Assembly: GCA_002868955.1 (NCBI GenBank)
Contig: PKTW01000150.1
Location: 1-32,088, forward strand
Direction: 5' to 3'
Length of the DNA stretch: 32,088 nt
Source of the DNA: Desulfobulbaceae bacterium
GTDB taxonomy: Bacteria; Desulfobacterota; Desulfobulbia; Desulfobulbales; BM004
Positions 18,028-24,382 of this stretch are shown piece by piece (position 1 is the first letter of the stretch; the number at the start of each line of letters is the position of its first letter). Both the position numbers and the translations under genes were made by a program. The notes under the pieces were generated by a model. It did not search any database. It had not been told where the DNA came from and was given only the letters and a program-made list of their open reading frames with translations.

Positions 18028-18219
18028 ATTTTCATCTGACACATGATTATTTTCAGAAAATTATATTAACGGAACACTCCCCATGTAAATGATGATAGCC
18101 CAACTTAATAACACAGAGGGATAAATGTCATTGGTATATTTTGTAGAAATGATGATGAAGGATGCTCTGATCACTCAATGATAATTATGGAAGTTGTCCG
18201 ATAATAATACTACCCGAGG

Positions 18220-18345
18220 TCTTTTTCTCTCTGTCTTTCGACGGTCACACTCCGCAGGGCACCGTCACTTTCCACGAAGGATTCGAGGCTGATGGCCCCA
18301 AAATTGCTCCAGCAGAGGGCTGATCTCCGCCGCTGAGCTTTGTGT
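18220..18345. other. GC-rich patch, possible gene remnant
   Basis: This stretch is markedly richer in G+C than its surroundings and reads as open frames on both strands: + strand ending at a TGA at 18321-18323 and containing FDGHTPQGTVTFHEGFEADG, and - strand containing RRRSALCWSNFGAISLESF. Neither has a start codon with a ribosome-binding site, and the minus frame is stopped just upstream. It could be the 3' end of a lost gene or a structured RNA; I do not recognise it. Confidence 0.3.
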
Positions 18346-18380
18346 TAAAGTTTTTGCTAATATCTGTTAACTCGCAAATG

Positions 18381-18458
18381 ATTCTTAAAAGGTTGCCAAA
18401 TACACTGGCAACCTTTACTTGTTTTTAGAGATTGAAAAGTTAAGATGTTGGCAAGCAA
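18381..18458 (+). repeat. Hairpin repeat R1 (18-nt-loop family)
   Basis: The core is TTTACT - 18 nt - AGTTAAGATGTTGGCAAG. It is preceded by a perfect 10-bp stem, AAAGGTTGCC / GGCAACCTTT (18388-18416), that may also act as a terminator. It is the first of a family that separates genes through the rest of the accessory regions. Confidence 0.65.
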
Positions 18459-18464
18459 TATGAT

Positions 18465-18494
18465 TTTACATGGGTGTTAATTAGGGGATATAAT
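18465..18494 (+). promoter_or_regulatory. Candidate promoter of the universal stress protein gene
   Basis: TTTACA (18465-18470), an 18-nt spacer and a perfect TATAAT (18489-18494) lie about 60 nt upstream of the start codon, just after repeat R1. Confidence 0.42.
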
Positions 18495-18552
18495 AAAGCT
18501 CTCATTTATAATTCAATTAAATAACCTTCCAAAGAAATATATAGGTTACTAT

Positions 18553-18993
18553 ATGGAATTCCTTGTAGCGGTTGATCTTTCAGATTTGTCAGAAATTGTA
18601 ATCGAGGAAGCAAAAAAAATAGCAAAACCTTTAAATGCTAAAATATGGTTAGTTCACATTGCTGAACCTGATCCATATTTTGTCAGCTGGGAAGCCGGCC
18701 CAGATACGGAACGTGATTCAGTTGCAAGTAAATTTCATGCCGAACACGTTACTTTACAGAAATACGCAGAAGAATTACGAACTGATGGTATTGATTGCGT
18801 TGCACTCTTAATCCAAGGCGAAACGGTAAAAAACATACTGAAAGAAGCAAAGAAGCTGTCGGTAGATATGATTATAATTGGTACGCACGGAAAGGGGGCT
18901 GCAATGAGGTTGTTATTAGGCAGTACTAGTGAAGGAATTTTGCATAGTTCACCCATTCCCATGCTTATTATACCAACACATAAACGTGCCTAA
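18553..18993 (+). CDS. Universal stress protein, UspA-like
   Basis: A 146-residue single-domain Usp. It opens with MEFLVAVDLSDLSE, has the long helix-loop region expected after strand 2, and ends with the ATP-binding signature GTHGKGAAMRLLLGSTSEGIL, then VPMLIIP-like SPIPMLIIPT. The presence of G-2x-G-9x-G(S/T) suggests the ATP-binding subclass. Its stop codon lies inside GCCTAACAAAATAAGC; similar sequence follows the gene near 27390. It is the first cargo gene of the island, between repeats R1 and R2. Confidence 0.9.
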   Translation: MEFLVAVDLSDLSEIVIEEAKKIAKPLNAKIWLVHIAEPDPYFVSWEAGPDTERDSVASKFHAEHVTLQKYAEELRTDGIDCVALLIQGETVKNILKEAKKLSVDMIIIGTHGKGAAMRLLLGSTSEGILHSSPIPMLIIPTHKRA

Positions 18994-19072
18994 CAAAATA
19001 AGCAAAATGTAATTTTTTACTATGTGGTATATAAAATCAAGTCGAAGCAAAATCGCCTAGTTGTGACTGCTG

Positions 19073-19180
19073 CTATCAATTGACACTCCTGAATGATTCC
19101 TAAAGTGTAAAGATGTCCACTACACATCTTAACTCGTAATCTCGGCTGGATAAGTTAAGATTGTGGCAAGAAATCTACAG
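19073..19180 (+). repeat. Hairpin repeat R2 (best-preserved copy)
   Basis: It has three alternating copies of one word: AAGATGT (direct), ACATCTTAACT (inverted), 18 nt, then AGTTAAGATTGTGGCAAG (direct). The two inner arms form an imperfect stem of about 13 bp. Its left 50 nt (19073-19122) recur at 24142-24191 with two mismatches. Confidence 0.75.
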
Positions 19181-19212
19181 TTTGCCTCTCCGAAAGTGGT
19201 TTTTCAAAAATC

Positions 19213-20091
19213 TCACCCGGAATCGAGGCTTCTACAGTTTTTGGTTATCTCATCCCTACTAGTCATGCCAATCAAAAACGAATCAATGAAGGGAAGATTT
19301 CTCACATACCTTATGGATTCATCTGTCTTTTCTTGAAGATGACCTTCGGCCAACACTTTCATACCCACAACACCTTTTGTCTTGGAATGGATAACTTTGA
19401 GCGTCTCTTCTACTTCCCTACGGTTTGTCTCTGAAAGAGAATCGGTGTCGATTTTCGGGCGGAGAGCAGCAGTCAGATTCTTGGGTAGAATCACTTTTGC
19501 AAGCTTCTTCAGACAGGAAACAGAGGCAAGTTGATCATAGAGCCCCATTCTGTCTGAATCCATACAAAGCCCAGCAAAATTTATCCGTGCCCAAACCAAA
19601 TCAATCTCCGGGACCTCCGCGGCTGCTTTTAGGGCGCTCAAACCATGAGACGAGAGCCCCACTGCTCTCACTTTCCCCGCTTTTTTGTATTTAAGCAGCT
19701 CATTGAGAGCTCCTTGTTTGTAGGACAACTCGCGCTTGGTCCTGAGCCCGTGCATCAAGCAAACATCTACATATTCAACTCCGAGTTCCTTGAGGGAGGT
19801 GCTAAACATCTTTTCCGTCTCCTTCTCATGGGAACTTACTAGTTTAGTAGCTATCACAACATCCTGACGTCTTACATGACGAAGGGCCTCTCTGATATGT
19901 CGATGAGTTCCGTATTGAAATGCCGTATCCCAAAAATTTACACCATGTTCAAAAGCGTAAAGGAGAAGTTCGGCCATCTCCTTCTTATCCATCAAAGCCT
20001 GAGAGCAGCAACCGGATGGATGCGCGGTTCCCGTCCCAAAACCGAGCTTCGAGACTTTAATACTTGTCCTGCCTAGTTTTACCTTTTCCAT
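19213..20091 (-). CDS. Aldo/keto reductase
   Basis: A 292-residue NADPH-dependent oxidoreductase with the family tetrad visible: Asp55 (WDTA), Tyr60 (FQYGTH), Lys83 (ATKL) and His114 (CLMHGL). The order of segments fits the short aldo/keto reductases related to YccK/Tas-type proteins. Many members of this group have uncertain substrates, so only the enzyme class is called. It reads opposite to the flanking hairpin repeats R2 and R3. No clear ribosome-binding site is seen before the ATG. Confidence 0.87.
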   Translation of the reverse strand: MEKVKLGRTSIKVSKLGFGTGTAHPSGCCSQALMDKKEMAELLLYAFEHGVNFWDTAFQYGTHRHIREALRHVRRQDVVIATKLVSSHEKETEKMFSTSLKELGVEYVDVCLMHGLRTKRELSYKQGALNELLKYKKAGKVRAVGLSSHGLSALKAAAEVPEIDLVWARINFAGLCMDSDRMGLYDQLASVSCLKKLAKVILPKNLTAALRPKIDTDSLSETNRREVEETLKVIHSKTKGVVGMKVLAEGHLQEKTDESIRYVRNLPFIDSFLIGMTSRDEITKNCRSLDSG

Positions 20092-20336
20092 GTTGAGTTG
20101 CTTGAAAGCATAATGTCTTCTATTCTAGTAACTGGTAATTACAACCAATGTTTATAACATATCACCTTTTTAATTAAGAAACCAGACTGATAGCGATGGA
20201 TACAATGACTGCGAGGACTCAAGATAAAGGGTAGGGTCAATAATGGTTCTACCTTTTTATTTCACGAATCCAGATGTCTGCTCCATTGTAAGTTGTGATT
20301 GATTCTTAATATTCCCAATCTTCCATTGGATACATT

Positions 20337-20362
20337 AACCCTTCCATCGGGCGGGGTTTTTT
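20337..20362 (+). terminator. Terminator-like hairpin fused to repeat R3
   Basis: AACCCTTCCATCGGGCGGGG followed by TTTTTT. It differs from the minus-strand terminator at 17998-18027 at only a few positions, but its stem is imperfect. Its T-run continues directly into R3, as it does at R9 (30386). Confidence 0.5.
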
Positions 20363-20438
20363 ATTTGATATTTAAGATGTACAGCGGATATATTTAATCA
20401 GATTTTGAGTTTCAAAACTGTAGATTGTGGCAAGAAAT
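20353..20438 (+). repeat. Hairpin repeat R3 (CAGATTTT-loop subtype)
   Basis: GGGTTTTTTATTTGATATTT, then AAGATGT, TTTAAT - 18 nt starting CAGATTTTG - ACTGTAGATTGTGGCAAG. It matches R9 on the opposite strand along its whole length, including the GGG-T-run at its left edge, and resembles R4 in loop and right arm. Confidence 0.68.
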
Positions 20439-20500
20439 GTAGAATAGGCCATTATTATAATTAATGATTGTCTTACGTTATAAATATAAAGGAGATTAAA

Positions 20501-20740
20501 ATGATAGAAATGGTAGATATCGGATTTGATAAAGCAGTTGCATATCGTATTGAAGGAAAAGTAACTGAGGAAGAAATCACTTCTATTTTTGCAAAATTTA
20601 AAGAAAAGATTAAAAAAGGCGAAAAGCTGATTCTATATCAAGAAATTACAAGCATTGGTGGGGTTGAGTTTGATGCGGTAGTTGAGAAATTCAAATTTTT
20701 ATTTGATTTTGGAATTTCACATTTCAGCAATTCAACTTGA
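20501..20740 (+). pseudogene. SpoIIAA-like (STAS-related) protein, C-terminally truncated
   Basis: A 79-residue product starting at ATG 20501 after a good AAAGGAG site. The sequence (MIEMVDIGFDKAVAYRIEGK...ILYQEI...FKFLFDFGISHFSNST) matches the N-terminal two thirds of the SpoIIAA-like family, whose members are about 120 residues. The family normally continues after GISHF with a strand and two helices, which are missing. The next gene begins 12 nt later, so the end was lost by deletion rather than frameshift. It lies in a group of three damaged small genes between R3 and R4. Confidence 0.6.
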
Positions 20741-20752
20741 GAGGTAAAAAAC

Positions 20753-21022
20753 ATGGGAATTGAAACTGTTCTTTTTAAAAGCGAAGAAAAGAAATCAGCT
20801 AAAGAAATCGCTGAAATTTTACGTCAGATAGCCGATAAGATCGAAAGCGGCTCCATGACCCTAATGCAAAGTGGCAATGAAACTATTCTCGATTTCCCTC
20901 AGAGCATGATTTTATAGATGAAAGTTGAAGAGGAACAGGCCAGGAAACTAAAAAAATCCTTTGAAATAGAACTGGAATGGATTCCAGGCGAAGCTCAAGA
21001 AGGAGGTGCAACAATCCGATAA
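20753..21022 (+). pseudogene. Amphi-Trp domain protein interrupted by an in-frame TAG
   Basis: The frame reads MGIETVLFKSEEKKSAKEIA... to FPQSMIL, then TAG (20915-20917), then MKVEEEQARKLKKSFEIELEWIPGE... to a TAA at 21020-21022. Together the two halves (54 and 34 residues) make one amphi-Trp domain of normal length, with the typical KKSFEIELEW end. The TAG stands where relatives as I recall them have a Glu, so a single GAG-to-TAG change explains it. GAGG lies before the first ATG. An ATG directly after the TAG could restart translation. Amber suppression with pyrrolysine is possible but less likely among decayed neighbours. Confidence 0.6.
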
Positions 21023-21037
21023 ATTGGAGAACGAACA

Positions 21038-21154
21038 ATGCAACAAGAAAAAAGTAAATCACGGGTAGGGTTGTCTATTCTCACAATACTGGTAGTGATG
21101 GCGTTTGGGTTTGAGGCTTATGCCCAGTATCAAGATGTACAGTGGATTTTTTGA
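21038..21154 (+). pseudogene. Signal-peptide gene cut short at repeat R4
   Basis: A 38-residue frame starts at ATG 21038 and reads as a convincing signal peptide (hydrophobic core VGLSILTILVVMAFGF, cleavage site EAYA) but then stops after nine more residues, YQDVQWIF being encoded by repeat R4. The mature protein is missing. The most direct reading is that the gene once continued and was replaced by the repeat. Confidence 0.6.
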
Positions 21155-21193
21155 CTCAGATTTTATCTGATGAAACTGTAGATTCTGGCAAGC
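21127..21193 (+). repeat. Hairpin repeat R4
   Basis: TATCAAGATGTACAGTGGAT, then TTGACT - 18 nt starting CAGATTTTA - ACTGTAGATTCTGGCAAG. Same subtype as R3 and R9. The left part is inside the truncated signal-peptide gene; the right edge is 5 nt from the stop codon of the membrane-protein gene. Confidence 0.68.
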
Positions 21194-21197
21194 TATC

Positions 21198-22295
21198 TTA
21201 ACTATAACCTTCCTCCCCCATCACCTTGCCAAACATCAGACTTACTACCATGCACTCAAGCCCGAAGGGCAGATATCCAGCATATCCCAGGATCGGCATT
21301 TCAAAGATATGGAAACGCTGGACAAAGGGCACCGAGTATTCCCAGTGGGCTAAGCTATTAACATTCCACAGCTCCCAGAAAAAACCACAGAATAAGGCAG
21401 CAAGGGCCGGCAACCAGACCATTCTCCAGTCACCGTTCTGCAGATCACTAAACAGGGTCGTTTCGGAACAGAGCAGCTGAATTCCGGTGATGATCAGGAA
21501 CGGGGCCACCCAGAGCATAGAAAAGAGAAAGTTCGGATAGATACTGATTGCTCCCAGGGAGGGCGCGGCAAGGAGCAGGAGAAGCCAGCCCCACATCTTC
21601 GGCCTATGCAGAGTAATCCTTCGCCAATTCTGCAGCGGTCTAGTGAGTCGGGGAAATGAGGCCAAGAATTCCTTGGTACTCATTACGGCTGGCAAAACCG
21701 TTGAAAAACATAGGCTGGCATGAAGGACATATTGTCCAGTGGAGAAATTCTCCACTCCCAGGTAATGCCAGTTCTGGACAAAACGGTTCAGGTATTCAAA
21801 AAACCACCAAAAAATGGAGCTCAGCAGGAACAGAGCAAGGAAAAAGCGGGGCCGGTTGACAAGCAGGCAGCGACCGCTGCGGGTCCAAGTCAGACTGTTG
21901 ACGCTGATGATGAAACCCAACCACAGCGGGAAAAAAGTATAGGGCTGCATGGGAATAAACCATTGGAACCTGGTCCAGGCTAACAACCAGGAAAGTGCTG
22001 TCAGCAAGAAACCAGCATATCCCCACCAGGGGAAGGGTTTTTGGGGAAGGAGCGGAACCTGGGCCGGGCCTTTATATATGAGAAAGCGTCGGATGAGCGG
22101 CATCAGGATTGAAAAGAGTAGTAGTCCCAAGAGCAGGAATGCCATCAAGGAAAAAGGGGCATGTTGCACATAGACGGTCAGTGGCGGGAACTCCAGATAT
22201 GCCCCCAGTGGCCTGTCCTGCAGTATGACTCCAGCCAGAGGCAGCAAGATCAGGAGCAGGGGCAAAAACACCATGCTAATCCAAATATGTTTCAT
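21198..22295 (-). CDS. Multi-spanning membrane protein of unknown function
   Basis: A 365-residue, strongly hydrophobic protein, rich in Leu, Trp and Phe, with roughly nine to ten predicted membrane segments and short loops. Two segments carry conserved-looking aromatic clusters (FWWFFEYLNRFVQNWHYLG and FFWELWNVNSLAHWEY). I do not recognise the family. It fits exactly between repeats R4 and R5, reads opposite to both, and has no clear ribosome-binding site. Its compact fit between repeats supports the view that repeats delimit mobile units. Confidence 0.72.
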   Translation of the reverse strand: MKHIWISMVFLPLLLILLPLAGVILQDRPLGAYLEFPPLTVYVQHAPFSLMAFLLLGLLLFSILMPLIRRFLIYKGPAQVPLLPQKPFPWWGYAGFLLTALSWLLAWTRFQWFIPMQPYTFFPLWLGFIISVNSLTWTRSGRCLLVNRPRFFLALFLLSSIFWWFFEYLNRFVQNWHYLGVENFSTGQYVLHASLCFSTVLPAVMSTKEFLASFPRLTRPLQNWRRITLHRPKMWGWLLLLLAAPSLGAISIYPNFLFSMLWVAPFLIITGIQLLCSETTLFSDLQNGDWRMVWLPALAALFCGFFWELWNVNSLAHWEYSVPFVQRFHIFEMPILGYAGYLPFGLECMVVSLMFGKVMGEEGYS

Positions 22296-22300
22296 GTGTG

Positions 22301-22400
22301 TAAGCCTAAAGTTTCAGAGTGTAAGGTGCAAGGTCAACATGTCCATCGCACATCTTAACTTTAATTTCTACCCGAAAAAGTTAATATTGTGGCATGTAAT
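22301..22400 (+). repeat. Hairpin repeat R5
   Basis: CCTAAAGT, then CACATCTTAACT - 18 nt - AGTTAATATTGTGGCATG. The left edge is about 6 nt from the membrane-protein start codon, and the right edge opens straight into a headless patatin gene. Confidence 0.72.
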
Positions 22401-22408
22401 GTTCATTT

Positions 22409-22800
22409 TATGTTCAAACCCCCCAGCCACCACATTGAGGTTTTGTTATTGGCAACGCTACAGTAGTTTTCTTTCCGATAGTATATATGAAAAGTGGATT
22501 GTAGGGCTCAATGCTGCCGGGCATAAGGTTAGTTTTCACTTTATTGAAGTAAACTTTGCCGGTGTGCCAAACGTGGATGACCGGGACAGGCTGTACTGGA
22601 TCGGCACGAATTTCGACCTGAGCGATGAAGATGTTGATTTTCTTATTACTTCTGCTCACAAGGCTTTACGCCAATCTGCAGACTTCCAGGATTTCCTGGC
22701 GGAAAACAGGAAGATTATGGAGAGAAAGAGAAGAGGCTTGTGCAGAATTATTAATTATAATAGCTTTAGAGAAGTGTTCAGGGCGTCAAATAAAGAATAA
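22409..22800 (+). pseudogene. C-terminal fragment of a patatin-like phospholipase
   Basis: About 125 residues resemble the C-terminal end of patatin-like phospholipases: RYSSFLSDSIYEKWIVGLNA, FHFIEVNFAGVPNVDDRDRL, the IGTNFDLSDEDVDFLITSAH segment and LRQSADFQDFL. The catalytic part (GxSxG serine and DG aspartate) is absent. The homology begins just right of repeat R5, so the N-terminal two thirds have been lost at the repeat. It ends 18 nt before an outer-membrane phospholipase gene, suggesting a former two-phospholipase operon. The frame has an ATG at 22409 but probably encodes nothing functional. Confidence 0.6.
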
Positions 22801-22818
22801 AGGAAAAGGAGATGGGGG

Positions 22819-23871
22819 ATGAAAGGACGAAGTAAAAAGAAACACATTGGGACTTTTTTCAAAGCTGGAATGATTTTGGCCGTCTTACTGGTAATGCGTG
22901 CTGGTTATGGTCAGGCTGCTGCCACAGAAACTACACCTAACAAGACAGCTGTACAGGAGTGTTTACTCAGGGAATTGGAGTCTGCCCAGAGCGGCACGAC
23001 CGTTGATCAACTCCGGAACAAGTGCCAGGCTGGGCTGATGGCCTCTGCAGAAAAAGAGGAGGATGCAGGAATAGTAGATGTCAGATACTATACCGATAAG
23101 GGGAATATCCTGCGGCCTTTTACCCTTATGGCACACAGGCCCAATTATATCCTGTTGGCATCCTATAATAAGGATCCCAACAATAAACCGTATCAAGAAG
23201 CGACCGGAGACCCGAATTTAGAATTGGATAATGTTGAGTCCCAGTTCCAGGTCAGCATCAAGATCCCACTGGCAGTTGACCTGTTCAAAAAAAAGGTGGA
23301 CATATTTAGTGCCTTTACGATGCGTTCCTTCTGGCAGGTATACAATAACGATATTTCATCCCCCTTCCGCGAGACAAATTACGAACCGGAAGCCTGGGTG
23401 CAGTTCCGCCCCAACTGGACTTTCTGGGGCATCAGGAATATTGCTAACGTGATCGGGATCAACCATCAGTCCAACGGCAGGACTGAGCCGTTATCAAGGA
23501 GCTGGAACCGCATCATTGCCAGTTTCGTCTTTCAAAAGGGAAACCTGGCATTTGCCATCAAGCCCTGGTATAGGCTACCCGAGGATGACGAGGACGATAA
23601 CAACCCTGATATAACCGATTACCTGGGACATTACGAGATCCGGGCGGGCTATAAATGGAAAGAAAATGTATTTTCTGTCATGTCGCGCAACAACCTGGAA
23701 TCCGGTTTCAGTAAAGGGGCTGTTGAGCTGACCTGGAGCTTTCCCCTGGGGAGCTACAAGTATCTCAAGGGCTATGTTCAAGGCTTTACCGGCTACGGGC
23801 AGAGCATGATTGACTATAATTACTATCAAAACAGCATCGGCATCGGCTTTGCGGTAACCGACTGGCTGTAG
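22819..23871 (+). CDS. pldA: Outer-membrane phospholipase A (OMPLA)
   Basis: A 350-residue secreted protein with a signal peptide (about residues 1-35, ending in GQAAA), an N-terminal extension with two Cys (48 and 69), and a beta-barrel domain of alternating strands. The OMPLA active site is intact: His216 and Ser218 in GINHQSNGR, and Asn230 in RSWNR. The His-Asn spacing of 14 equals that in E. coli. The enzyme hydrolyses phospholipids that have strayed into the outer leaflet. AAGGAGA precedes the start. It follows the patatin fragment and is intact island cargo. Confidence 0.92.
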   Translation: MKGRSKKKHIGTFFKAGMILAVLLVMRAGYGQAAATETTPNKTAVQECLLRELESAQSGTTVDQLRNKCQAGLMASAEKEEDAGIVDVRYYTDKGNILRPFTLMAHRPNYILLASYNKDPNNKPYQEATGDPNLELDNVESQFQVSIKIPLAVDLFKKKVDIFSAFTMRSFWQVYNNDISSPFRETNYEPEAWVQFRPNWTFWGIRNIANVIGINHQSNGRTEPLSRSWNRIIASFVFQKGNLAFAIKPWYRLPEDDEDDNNPDITDYLGHYEIRAGYKWKENVFSVMSRNNLESGFSKGAVELTWSFPLGSYKYLKGYVQGFTGYGQSMIDYNYYQNSIGIGFAVTDWL

Positions 23872-23974
23872 AGTTATTACCAATAAATTAGGCATTGAGG
23901 GCGGTGAGCGCTATTAAGAAAGATAAATGATTAATTCTGGTCACTATTCCGGCAGGATAATTGGTTAATTTTTC

Positions 23975-24172
23975 ATGAAATATTTTGCAAAAAAAATTCT
24001 ACTTTATTGTTTACTGGCAGTAAAAATACTGCCAGTAAACAATTCGGTTCAGGCCCAATCCAACGAAAATAAAGCATTGCCCCTGTTTTATTGGGGTTTT
24101 CCTTTCATGTGCAGCGTATCAGCAATTGATGGTTGCTGCTTCTATCAATTGACACTCATGAATGATTCCTAA
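23975..24172 (+). pseudogene. Signal-peptide gene running into repeat R6
   Basis: A 65-residue frame with a good signal peptide (MKYFAKKILLYCLLAVKI, cleavage after SVQA) and a short mature part (SNENKALPLFYWGFPF), after which the last residues (FYQLTLMNDS) are encoded by the repeated sequence also found at 19073. As with the gene at 21038, the rest of the protein is missing and the repeat supplies the stop. I do not recognise the family. Confidence 0.5.
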
Positions 24173-24191
24173 AGTGTAAAGATGTTCACTA
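24142..24191 (+). repeat. Truncated hairpin repeat R6
   Basis: This 50-nt segment matches the left half of R2 (19073-19122) with two mismatches and then switches abruptly to integrase-tail coding sequence at GATGTTCACTA. The 18-nt loop and right arm are absent. Confidence 0.75.
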
Positions 24192-24303
24192 TATGCAACC
24201 GTCAGAAGATAACCTGAAAACAGCCATGCAAAATTATACGAATTGGCTTGACGAACAGCACCACAAATTGCAAAATGTTGACCAAACTGTTGACCAAAAA
24301 TAA
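24181..24303 (+). pseudogene. C-terminal tail of a tyrosine (phage-type) integrase
   Basis: The frame reads HYMQPSEDNLKTAMQNYTNW, then LDEQHHKLQ and a NVDQTVDQK end. This has the look of the last residues of integrases that end with a YTNWLD helix and VDQ repeats, with the HYMQ tyrosine as a possible catalytic residue. Everything upstream is replaced by repeat R6. The stop lies 34 nt before the right att-like repeat, the usual position of an integrase gene. The VDQ codons coincide with the TGTTGACCAAA arm-like repeats. Confidence 0.6.
24276..24300 (+). repeat. Two TGTTGACCAAA direct repeats at island right end
   Basis: Copies start at 24276 and 24288 and match those at 17955-17985 in sequence and direction. 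They overlap the integrase tail and encode its VDQ repeats. Confidence 0.55.
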
Positions 24304-24337
24304 TTTTTTCAAGCTATAACAAGGCAAAGAAGCCCAT

Positions 24338-24357
24338 CTGGTAATCACTCCAGGTGC
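24338..24357 (+). repeat. Right 20-nt direct repeat of the island (putative att site)
   Basis: CTGGTAATCACTCCAGGTGC, 19/20 identical to 17796-17815. It lies between the integrase tail and the pheA-tyrA start codon, 25 nt upstream of the latter. Confidence 0.7.
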
Positions 24358-24382
24358 ATTTCAGCAATTAAAGGACAAGTAC

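Larger units (their letters stand above)
17803..18552. other. Non-coding left end of island
   Basis: A 750-nt stretch without an intact gene. In order it holds short AAAAGTAAA-type repeats (17829-17860), a terminator hairpin (17856-17896), three TGTTGACC repeats (17955-17985), a reverse-oriented terminator (17998-18027), a GC-rich patch that could be a gene remnant (about 18220-18345), the first hairpin repeat and a promoter-like site for the universal stress protein gene. This is typical of the end of an integrated element. Confidence 0.55.
20092..20500. other. Non-coding gap with terminator and repeat R3
   Basis: No gene is seen. The first 240 nt hold nothing recognised. The terminator at 20337-20362 and hairpin repeat R3 occupy the right half. 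Confidence 0.5.

Noticed and set aside
18987-19180. Canonical integron attC site after the stress-protein gene (GCCTAAC at the stop codon)
   Set aside because: A matching GTTRRRY box with paired L boxes is not found at the far end. The conserved inverted repeats face an 18-nt loop, unlike attC, and no integron integrase is present.
22225-22408. Upstream extension of the patatin fragment frame
   Set aside because: This part is encoded by the 5' end of the membrane-protein gene in antisense and by repeat R5, so it is not protein homology.
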